Positions 47,378-55,021 of a stretch of DNA of 64,000 nt are shown piece after piece (the first letter of the stretch is position 1; each line of letters begins with the position of its first letter). Origin of the DNA: Acaryochloris sp. CRU_2_0. Lineage in GTDB: Bacteria; Cyanobacteriota; Cyanobacteriia; Thermosynechococcales; Thermosynechococcaceae. The stretch covers positions 1-64,000 of the forward strand of contig JAAUOM010000003.1 in the NCBI GenBank assembly GCA_012034865.1, given 5' to 3'. A program made the position numbers and the translations under genes. Below the pieces are notes generated by a model. The model saw only the letters and a program-made list of their open reading frames with translations, had not been told where the DNA came from and ran no database searches.

Positions 47378-47519
47378 GCCCTCACCCCCAACCCCTCTCC
47401 CCTCGCGCAGCGTGCCTGAAAGGCGTAACTTTGGGAGAGGGGAGCCGGACAGCCTACCCATCTCTGAACAACTCCCCCCTCGCCCAGTATTGGGAGAGGG
47501 GGGCTGGGGGGGTGAGGGC
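47378..47519. repeat. imperfect inverted-repeat element, C-rich/G-rich arms
   Basis: The left arm GCCCTCACCCCCAACCCC (47378 onward) pairs with the right arm ending GGGGGGGTGAGGGC (to 47519). Two smaller hairpins lie inside (CCCCTCTCCC with GGGAGAGGGG at 47392/47433, and CCCCCTCGCCC with GGGAGAGGGG). Elements of this make-up are common between genes in many cyanobacteria. It lies between the co-polymerase and polymerase genes and could fold in the transcript and lower expression of the polymerase. Confidence 0.75.
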
Positions 47520-47552
47520 TGTGATTTTGCTGAGACATAGTTTGACACCTTA

Positions 47553-48884
47553 TTGAATTCTCGATCCTTAGCTTTACAACTAAACGTGAATATTTTTGCC
47601 AGAATAACACCTCAAGATCCGCTCAAGCCCGAAAATCTACCGGAGAAATTTGTCTGGGTTTCAATTGCTTATACCTATGCCATTTGGGTAGTCGGGGGAC
47701 TTTACGTGGTTGGCTCCCTGCTAGGTTGGATTCTATTAACTTTTTTAGCTATTAAATTATTAGCACAGGATGAAGAAACACCAGAGCAGGAGAAGATTTC
47801 CATCTCTTTTAGCATTTGGCTGTGGATTATTGGTATGTTGGCCATGCAGGTTGCCCTGATTATGGGGCATCTCGACTATAACCTCAGTACCGGGCAAATT
47901 ATTAAATCATCCATTGGCTGGATGAAAGGCTGGGCAGCTTTAGCGTTATATCCTTTAGCTGGGTGTCTCAAAATCCGGCCTGAAATTATCTATCGAGCGG
48001 TGTGTGTGGTGGGTTTCTGCACGTTATTGATTACCCCAGTTTTGCTGGTTACACCTAGCTTACATCTACCACAAGTCCTGTATGTGTCTCCACTCAGGGC
48101 AGTGGGAGGCCCCGGCAATGAATTTTTTGATGTCCCCCTCTACGAAATTGACGGTAGCACTGGCGATCTCCGCTGGCGACTCTTCACCCCCTGGGGACCT
48201 GCATTAGGATTTGTCGGCAATGTCAATTTTATGTTGGTGCTACAGGAGAAAAATAAGGCTTGGCGCTGGCGAGGCTTGGCGGGTGCAGTGCTGATGTGCT
48301 TTGTCTGTAAGTCGCGTTTGGCTCAGCTTTGTATTGTTTTAATTCCGCTGCTGACCACGCTGTTATCGAAATTCAGTCGTCCCCTGATGATGGTTGGTAT
48401 GGGGTTTGCCAGTTTCTTGAGTGGAATTTTTTCTCCTGTCATTCTGCTGGCGCTCGAAAATTACTGGGAAGGTTTTAAGTCGGCTCGTGCGGGATCAACA
48501 CGGGTTCGCATGGCACTCAAACGGATTGCGATCGAGCGTTGGCAACGGGAAGCCCCTACCTGGGGGCATGGGGTTGTGGAAGATGGTCCCCATATTGTTG
48601 AATATATGCCCATTGGCTCTCACCACACTTGGGCTGGGGTCTTGTTTGTCAAAGGTATTGTGGGATTCTTTGCGGTTGGGATCCCAATGGTGTGGAGCTT
48701 TGTTGTCTTACTGTTCAAATCAATGAACCCCCGCAATCCCACTGCTGGCACTGGGTTAAGTGTGGTGATGATTTTATTTCTCTATACCTTTGGCGAAAAC
48801 TTAGAAATCTTATCTTACCTGTATTGGCATGGCTTAATCGTGATGGGTATTGCTTTTCAAGAATCTCCGCGTGATTTTCCTTAG
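47553..48884 (+). CDS. Wzy-like O-antigen/exopolysaccharide polymerase
   Basis: A 443-residue integral membrane protein with about ten helices and a long outer loop (about 165-215, containing GGPGNEFFDVPLYEIDGSTGD). The end pattern, WGHGVVEDGPHIVEYMPIGSHHTWAGVLFVKG with the SHHTWAGV motif followed by a helix, matches O-antigen ligase/polymerase family proteins. It should polymerise flipped repeat units in the periplasm. The frame starts at a TTG (47553); a GTG at 47586 is an alternative start. It is the last gene of the right arm. Confidence 0.83.
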   Translation: MNSRSLALQLNVNIFARITPQDPLKPENLPEKFVWVSIAYTYAIWVVGGLYVVGSLLGWILLTFLAIKLLAQDEETPEQEKISISFSIWLWIIGMLAMQVALIMGHLDYNLSTGQIIKSSIGWMKGWAALALYPLAGCLKIRPEIIYRAVCVVGFCTLLITPVLLVTPSLHLPQVLYVSPLRAVGGPGNEFFDVPLYEIDGSTGDLRWRLFTPWGPALGFVGNVNFMLVLQEKNKAWRWRGLAGAVLMCFVCKSRLAQLCIVLIPLLTTLLSKFSRPLMMVGMGFASFLSGIFSPVILLALENYWEGFKSARAGSTRVRMALKRIAIERWQREAPTWGHGVVEDGPHIVEYMPIGSHHTWAGVLFVKGIVGFFAVGIPMVWSFVVLLFKSMNPRNPTAGTGLSVVMILFLYTFGENLEILSYLYWHGLIVMGIAFQESPRDFP

Positions 48885-49327
48885 CAACAAATGGTTTTTG
48901 CACACCTATAAGGGTAAAAATTGAAGGGAACCGACTCTCTGGCTAAAAATGTTTAGGGCTAATTTCGATTCCAGATTCCGCAGGTTGATTGAGAGAACCT
49001 GATAATTTAATCTGAGTTGTTTTCTCAAGGATAAACAATTGCAGATCAACATTGTAGTCTTTCTATAGATAAGGATTTCAGGCTTTTTGTTTTAAGGAGC
49101 TGAAAGTTTTAATATTAACCAACTGATCTCTAGGGCTGCCTGCATGATGCAGGCATCATGCAGGAGAAGCGAGGTTTATGTCGGTGAGCCAACCGGACTT
49201 TAAGAGTTGTGGGCACCGTATTATTTAGATTGGATGGAGCGAACGTTCATCACCAATGCGACAATAAACACACAACTAGGATTAAATTTGTTGACCAGCA
49301 TCGGAAAACGGGTGAAGGACAAACAGC
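48885..49327. other. intergenic region with a 26-bp perfect palindrome
   Basis: Between wzy and the PsbP-like gene there are 443 bases without a convincing frame. AT-rich sequence dominates 48990-49130. The only structure seen is the palindrome at 49139-49164. The promoter of the lipoprotein gene probably lies here. Confidence 0.45.
49139..49164. repeat. perfect palindrome, 12-bp arms with 2-base centre
   Basis: The left arm CCTGCATGATGC and its exact complement flank a central AG. An inner 17-base inverted repeat shares the left arm. There is no T-run after it, so it is more likely a protein-binding site or RNA hairpin than a terminator. Confidence 0.8.
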
Positions 49328-49867
49328 ATGCTCAAAAGAATCGTAGCACTTGCACTCATTATCTTAAGTCTGACCTTACAAGCCTGCGCCTCTGGAACAG
49401 CCGGTTTGCAAGCTTATGCGGACAATATCGATGGCTACACTTTTATGTACCCCAATGGTTGGGCACCTATTAAAGTCCCTGGCAGTTCTGATGTAGTTTT
49501 CCATGACTTAATTGAGGAAACGGAAAATGTCAGTGTGGTAGTCAGTGACATCACCAGCGACACTCAATTAACGGATTTAGGTGATCCCACTCAAGTGGCG
49601 CGCACCCTCTTAAACTCAGTGATTGCCCCCTCTAAATCAGGGCAAGAGGCCGATTTGTTAGCAGCCGATTCGCGCACAGAAGAGGATAAAGTCTACTACA
49701 GTCTGGAATATACCGTTGATTTACCGATTGGTGAACGCCATAATCTGTCTACCGTTGTCGTTCGCCGAGGCAAGCTTTTTACCTTGAGCTTATCTACCCC
49801 TGAAGGTCGTTGGTCTAAGGTTGCACCTATCTTTCATCGGGTCGTTGATTCTTTTTCGGTTTATTAA
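49328..49867 (+). CDS. PsbP family lipoprotein (CyanoP-like)
   Basis: A 179-residue lipoprotein with lipobox LTLQAC, so it should be attached to the lumenal or periplasmic membrane face. The PsbP fold is recognisable: YADNIDGYTFMYPNGWAPI, VVFHDLIEETENVSVVVSD, and YYSLEYTVDLPIGERHNLST near the end with RWSKVAPIFHRVVDSF. CyanoP takes part in early photosystem II assembly. It stands alone upstream of tRNA-Ala. Confidence 0.88.
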   Translation: MLKRIVALALIILSLTLQACASGTAGLQAYADNIDGYTFMYPNGWAPIKVPGSSDVVFHDLIEETENVSVVVSDITSDTQLTDLGDPTQVARTLLNSVIAPSKSGQEADLLAADSRTEEDKVYYSLEYTVDLPIGERHNLSTVVVRRGKLFTLSLSTPEGRWSKVAPIFHRVVDSFSVY

Positions 49868-49967
49868 TGTGACCTTGTAGCTGAGGTGAGTCTGCTAGCC
49901 GCTCTGAATTGACAGCGCTAAAACAGACTCACTAGAATATCTGAGTGCAGCTAGAGTCACGTTTTTT

Positions 49968-50040
49968 GGGGAATTAGCTCAGTTGGTAGAGTGCTGCGAT
50001 CGCACCGCAGAGGTCAGGGGTTCGAATCCCCTATTCTCCA
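49968..50040 (+). tRNA. tRNA-Ala (anticodon CGC)
   Basis: A 73-base cloverleaf. Acceptor GGGGAAT pairs with ATTCTCC, including the G3-U70 wobble that marks tRNA-Ala; D arm GCTCAGTTGGTAGAGT, anticodon arm CTGCG-ATCGCAC-CGCAG and T arm AGGGG-TTCGAAT-CCCCT complete the fold. Bases 50001-50003 (CGC) read the GCG codon. No CCA end is encoded. The octamer GCGATCGC (HIP1) covers the anticodon region. Confidence 0.93.
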
Positions 50041-50229
50041 TCATTAAGATCATCAAACTCCAATTCATATCTTTATATGTGATGCTTTTGCCGTCTCAGG
50101 GGCACAGTAGGCTGTGAAGCGCAATCAAGAAAAACAACCAGTAGAAACTATGTACTGCAAACGCTATGGGTATGCAAAGCTATATTAGAGAGACTACTTG
50201 ATTAGAGACCGCTTGATTTAAGTGCTGTT

Positions 50230-50550
50230 ATGGCTCAAACCACTGATACTGACATCAGAGAACTGAAAGACTTGATTCTTGGCCTAGACAAGAAGATAGA
50301 TGCTCTAGACAAGAAGATAGAGGTTTCTGTTGCTAAGACTGAGGAACGTTTCAACAGTATTGATCGAAGGTTTGACAGTGTTGATCAACGAATAGCTGAC
50401 CTAGACAAGTCCTTAAACAAGCGCATTGACTCTCTTGAGCAACGTGCTAACGGCCAAGAAACTCGCTTCTGGAGTTTGGTGGCTATATTGGCTACCTCAC
50501 TACTAGGGATTATCGGTAAGGTGGTTTTCTTCCCTGTAAACAAACTGTGA
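50230..50550 (+). CDS. small coiled-coil membrane protein
   Basis: A 106-residue protein. A heptad coiled coil (LKDLILGLDKKIDALDKKIE to ERFNSIDRRFDSVDQRIADL) is followed by a C-terminal membrane helix (FWSLVAILATSLLGIIGKVVFF). It has no enzyme motif. Such proteins occur often beside toxin-antitoxin and other mobile genes; a YefM/YoeB pair lies 140 bp downstream on the same strand. The function is unknown. Confidence 0.7.
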   Translation: MAQTTDTDIRELKDLILGLDKKIDALDKKIEVSVAKTEERFNSIDRRFDSVDQRIADLDKSLNKRIDSLEQRANGQETRFWSLVAILATSLLGIIGKVVFFPVNKL

Positions 50551-50629
50551 GCAAAGGTTCCATCATTATTGGGTATAGCATTAATTGAGAACACGATTCT
50601 CTGGATATCTATATAGGACATCCTACGAC

Positions 50630-50676
50630 TTGCACCATAGAGTGGTTCCTCTTATACTGGTACAGTAATACTGTAC
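50630..50676 (+). promoter_or_regulatory. promoter and operator of the YefM/YoeB-type pair
   Basis: A -35 box TTGCAC (50630-50635) and a -10 box TATACT (50653-50658) are 17 bp apart. Directly downstream is the inverted repeat GTACAG-TAATA-CTGTAC (50660-50676), just before the antitoxin start at 50689. Antitoxins of this family bind palindromes with a TGTACA-type core, so autoregulation is likely. Confidence 0.65.
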
Positions 50677-50688
50677 GAATCGTAAATA

Positions 50689-50973
50689 ATGCTGTCTCAT
50701 GAACTCACGTATACCCAAGCCCGCGCCAACCTACGCTCAACCCTAGACGAAGTCATAGACAATCACTCAATTGTTGTGATTCGCTCCCAAAATAAACCCG
50801 GTGTTGCTTTAATCGCAGAAAGCGAACTAACGGCAATGATGGAAACGATTCACCTTTTTCGCAGTCCGGCAAATGCTCGTAGACTCTTGGATGCTTTAGA
50901 TGAGGCTGACAATCACAAAGAACCTGCAAAGGATGATATTCAGGCCGTTGTCAAGGAACTAGGCTTTGACTAA
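50689..50973 (+). CDS. Phd/YefM-family antitoxin
   Basis: A 94-residue antitoxin. The N-terminal DNA-binding fold includes MLSHELTYTQARANLRSTLDEV, then VVIRSQNKPGVALIAESELTAMMET; the acidic tail (EADNHKEPAKDDIQAVV) wraps the toxin. It overlaps the toxin gene by 8 bp and would repress through the palindrome at 50660. Confidence 0.9.
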   Translation: MLSHELTYTQARANLRSTLDEVIDNHSIVVIRSQNKPGVALIAESELTAMMETIHLFRSPANARRLLDALDEADNHKEPAKDDIQAVVKELGFD

Positions 50974-51226
50974 GGGCTGTTTACTCGTTCGGCAATTCAG
51001 GGAAGACCTCGCCTATTGGATTAAACAGGATCGAAAAATTGCCAGCAGAATACTGGAATTGGTTGAGAATATACTAGAAACACCATTTAAGGGTCTGGGT
51101 AAACCAGAACCCCTTCGCTACGGCAAAAGCAACCTTTGGTCTAGACGGATCACGCAAGAGCATCGCCTGGTCTATAGGGTATCTGATGACCGGATAGAAT
51201 TTTTACAAGCTAGATATCACTATTAA
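50966..51226 (+). CDS. YoeB-type mRNA interferase toxin
   Basis: An 86-residue RelE-superfamily endoribonuclease that cuts mRNA on the ribosome. The YoeB hallmarks are KPEPLRYGKSNLWSRRITQEHRLVYRV and the terminal ARYHY with the catalytic His-Tyr. The Glu in ENILETPF and the Arg pair of SRRI are in place. The start is a TTG at 50966 within the antitoxin end, an 8-bp overlap, giving translational coupling. It looks active. Confidence 0.92.
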   Translation: MTKGCLLVRQFREDLAYWIKQDRKIASRILELVENILETPFKGLGKPEPLRYGKSNLWSRRITQEHRLVYRVSDDRIEFLQARYHY

Positions 51227-51412
51227 ACTATTGCCATCAGCTAAAGGGTGCTCCTCCAATGCATGGCATAGGCTTGTCTGTTCTCGATTAACCCAAATCG
51301 TTTTACAGTAGATCAAGCAACCCTGCTGGTTGGCATCATGACTTAACCTAGTGAAACAGCGGTATGGGTTGACTTGAGAACCTGTTAGCCATTATTTCTC
51401 TAGAGGCCCTTC

Positions 51413-52437
<1,025 letters not shown>

Positions 52438-52603
52438 CCATGAGAGGGAAGCAAGTCTCTTTTTTCTTAAAGTTTCTGGAGAATATATTACCGCAAGCCC
52501 TAGACAGGTACCTGATGATCGATGATCTGGAATGGCTGCAGCAATTCTGACAGGTGCGTGCCATTTTGATAGGTTAGGGATAGATTTGCGGAGATAGTCT
52601 GCT

Positions 52604-52882
52604 ATGTCACCCACTCAAATTCAGATTGGACAGTTGCACCTTCATCTTCAAGAAGAAGGAGAGGGTCACCCAGTTCTCCTGCTCCACGGATTTCCAGATT
52701 CTTCCTATCTTTGGCGGCATCAAATCCCCGTCCTTGCCCAGGCAGGGCTGTACGTCATTGCCCCAGATCTGCGTGGCTTTGGCGAATCTGATCAGCCAAC
52801 AGAGATAAAGTCATACCGCTTACAACTGATTCTTGAAGAGGATGACTTGGTCAAAGTGCTGACTGAGAACTTGGGTCGCTAG
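52604..52882 (+). pseudogene. alpha/beta hydrolase, N-terminal fragment
   Basis: About 70 residues match the start of epoxide hydrolase-like alpha/beta hydrolases: LLLHGFPDSSYLWRHQIPVL with the oxyanion HGFP, then VIAPDLRGFGESDQP. The frame then turns into unrelated sequence (EEDDLVKVLTENLGR) and stops at 52882. The nucleophile elbow, acid and histidine are missing, so it cannot be active. It probably lost its 3' part by deletion. Confidence 0.8.
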
Positions 52883-53119
52883 GAGTGCCGGTCACACTAC
52901 CGCCAATGACAATAGCTTGTTGGGCAGGATGGATGCTGTTCATGAAATACGTTCATTCTTGACGCTACTAACAGAGATACGACAGTCACTCTAGATTTGG
53001 ATTTATCTGTTAGTCGGTTAATCCATGATCCCAATCACTGCAACAGAGCGGCTGGAAACACCCCAGTTTCCTCAGCAGTTTCTTAGACTATAGGTAACTG
53101 AAGATACACCATAATTCTC

Positions 53120-53461
53120 ATGTCCTCACTCTCATTCATCCTACCGCTCCTTGTTGGTCTAACAATGGCTGTGTGGGGATCCCCTGCTTTAGGGGGAACC
53201 TCAACCCAGGGCAATGGCAATCCCACCCCTTCAGACTCAGCAAAAGCGCTGGGCGGCACACTGTTACCGACAAAGACTATATTTCCGCAGGTCGGCAATC
53301 TAACCATCACTCCCGTACCTACCTCAGACCTCACCCTCGAAGGGGTAGGGGTCAGGAAACGACCCTTGGTGAAGTCTAACAATTCCGATCCTTGGGAATC
53401 TGAATTACTGGATGTGCAACGGCGCAGCGAATCGGGTTTTCTCAAAATTCCCATCAATTGA
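53120..53461 (+). CDS. secreted hypothetical protein
   Basis: A 113-residue frame with a signal peptide (MSSLSFILPLLVGLTMAVWG, cleavage near SPALG) and a hydrophilic, Pro/Thr-rich mature part ending SESGFLKIPIN. No known domain. The minus-strand frame covering the same bases has no signal or fold pattern and was left out. I regard this as real but unproven. Confidence 0.5.
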   Translation: MSSLSFILPLLVGLTMAVWGSPALGGTSTQGNGNPTPSDSAKALGGTLLPTKTIFPQVGNLTITPVPTSDLTLEGVGVRKRPLVKSNNSDPWESELLDVQRRSESGFLKIPIN

Positions 53462-53548
53462 GCTAAGCCTGCAAGCCGATCTTTGACACTGAAGTGTCCA
53501 TGAGAACCGTGCCGTTTGAAAGGATATTGCTGATCAATTACTTAGAAT

Positions 53549-53848
53549 TCAGCAGCTTAAAACGGTAGGACGTTCATAGGGTGAGATGCCTTGCCCATCA
53601 CTCGCGATCGCTGGCCAACACAAGTCTTCCTCATCATAAAGGGTTAGTACTTCCGGTTGAGCGCGAGTAATTTTGGCGACAATTTCTAAGGCATGCTCAT
53701 GGACCAAGTCTTCCACATAGCCCGGTTGATGGGCTTTCGCTTCTTCTAGGCTGGCGAAGGGGCCAAAGAAATATTGACAAGCAGGAAGGGTTGTGTGAAC
53801 CTCAACCCACCAGGGAATTAAAGGGTCTCTCATCAAAAAAGTAGACAT
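53549..53848 (-). CDS. DUF1816 family protein
   Basis: A 99-residue protein with the DUF1816 pattern PWWVEVHTTLPACQYFFGPF, then SLEEAKAHQPGYVEDLVHE. The family is nearly confined to cyanobacteria and has no known role. The C-terminus is longer and more acidic than usual. It is the last of three small minus-strand genes here. Confidence 0.8.
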   Translation of the reverse strand: MSTFLMRDPLIPWWVEVHTTLPACQYFFGPFASLEEAKAHQPGYVEDLVHEHALEIVAKITRAQPEVLTLYDEEDLCWPAIASDGQGISPYERPTVLSC

Positions 53849-53898
53849 AAAAACCTCTTCAATTATAATTTTTTAGTTTTAATGAATGGATGAATGGG

Positions 53899-54102
53899 TT
53901 AAGTTTCGTCAACACTGAAAGAGGTTTCTATCCAATGAAACACTGCATTCAGCTCCTCTAATGTAATCAGCCCGTACTGCCATAACATCATGGGTAAAGG
54001 GCCTTGCTGTTGCGATTTGAGGGCAACATGGATCGACGCTGACGAAACCCCTAGCTCTTGTTGTAAAAAATCGATGAGTTGTTGATAACGTTTTGATTTC
54101 AT
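53899..54102 (-). CDS. DUF2949 family protein
   Basis: A 67-residue protein, MKSKRYQQLIDFLQQELGVS to FHWIETSFSVDET. The core SASIHVALKSQQQGPLPMML and WQYGLITLEELNAVF match DUF2949, a small all-helical family of cyanobacteria. ATG at 54102 is chosen; the longer frame to 54168 overlaps the next gene. The function is unknown. Confidence 0.78.
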   Translation of the reverse strand: MKSKRYQQLIDFLQQELGVSSASIHVALKSQQQGPLPMMLWQYGLITLEELNAVFHWIETSFSVDET

Positions 54103-54131
54103 CTCAAGCACCTCAACACGGCAAATGCTTG

Positions 54132-54425
54132 TCAAATTAGTTCTGTTAAACGGAGTGACAGATGACACATCCCTTGCTGGAGCAGGCGTTCGATCTCAAG
54201 GCGTTGAGCCGTCGTCTGACCCCGTGGGGAGATATCTGTCTCTGTCTCCTGTAGGGCATAGGTATTGGGGATGCGGCTGAGAACATAGGCAATGAGTTCT
54301 TGTCTCAGTTGAGGATTACCCACCACCGCTTGATAGTCATGATTGGGGAAATGCTCCCCCAGTAAATTCGCTTCTTCCCACACTATCGGTAGTGTTCGAT
54401 TCACGAGGGTCTTAGTCATAATCAA
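54132..54425 (-). CDS. ComFB-like small protein (tentative)
   Basis: A 97-residue protein. NRTLPIVWEEANLLGEHFP followed by LRQELIAYVLSRIPNTYALQE resembles the ComFB pattern of helix, then IAYALNRxPPxYxTS. Cyanobacterial ComFB proteins (CdgR) are c-di-GMP receptors, but the C-terminal zinc and ligand residues are not clear here. It starts the run of three small genes and lies close to the sensor cluster at 54.6-60 kb. Confidence 0.5.
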   Translation of the reverse strand: MIMTKTLVNRTLPIVWEEANLLGEHFPNHDYQAVVGNPQLRQELIAYVLSRIPNTYALQETETDISPRGQTTAQRLEIERLLQQGMCHLSLRLTELI

Positions 54426-54640
54426 TTGAATAATAAAAGTGTTGATTCAGATGCGGATCAGCCTAAATATTTAAGGTAACTGGCGGTTTGGGGATAAAAC
54501 CAGTTGCGCTTGGATGTTATCCAGGTGGTGATCTCGTATGTGGAGCCTACTCCTCAAACATGGGGAAAATGTGAGGATAGACCTGAGAGTATGAGCTTTT
54601 GTATAGGATCGAGCCAGAAGTTTTTAGGGGAGTGGCACAG

Positions 54641-55021
54641 CTATAGTTGCCAGCCTAATACGCTAGCAATCTGGGTAGGGAGTTGCAAGGGATCAAAGGG
54701 TTTAGGAATCGTGGCGAGAACACCTAAATCTTTGTAACGGTTGTGATCCACGTTTTGGACTTTGGCAGTGAGCAACAGCACGGGGATTTTTTGTGTGCAG
54801 AGATTGGTTTGCAGTTTCCGAAAAGTTGTGGCTCCGTCCATATCCGGCATCATCACATCTAAGAGAATCACATCCGGCTGTTCTTTTTCGGCTTTGAGGA
54901 TGCCTTCAGCTCCAGAACTCGCGGTGACCACCTGCCAATTTTCAATGGTTTCCAAGGCAATCTGCACTACTTCTTGAATATATTGCTCGTTATCAATCAC
55001 GAGGATGCGCTTGGTTGTCAT
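54641..55021 (-). CDS. CheY-like response regulator, single receiver
   Basis: A 126-residue receiver: RILVIDNEQYIQEVVQIAL, phospho-Asp in ILLDVMMPDMDGATTF, Thr/Lys in LLTAKVQ and IPKPFDPLQL. There is no output domain. Its ATG overlaps the upstream sensor kinase stop (ATGA), so it is the direct phosphate acceptor of that kinase. Confidence 0.92.
   Translation of the reverse strand: MTTKRILVIDNEQYIQEVVQIALETIENWQVVTASSGAEGILKAEKEQPDVILLDVMMPDMDGATTFRKLQTNLCTQKIPVLLLTAKVQNVDHNRYKDLGVLATIPKPFDPLQLPTQIASVLGWQL

Noticed and set aside
47352-47610. Short ORFs in the C/G-rich repeat between wzc-like and wzy genes
   Set aside because: Low-complexity Pro/Ser/Arg translations of an inverted repeat, on both strands; not proteins.
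49207-49473. 88-codon ORF overlapping the PsbP-like gene start
   Set aside because: It runs out of frame over a clear lipoprotein signal sequence; the PsbP frame is the real one.
53083-53457. 124-codon minus-strand ORF opposite the secreted protein
   Set aside because: No signal peptide or fold; the plus-strand frame has a good signal peptide.
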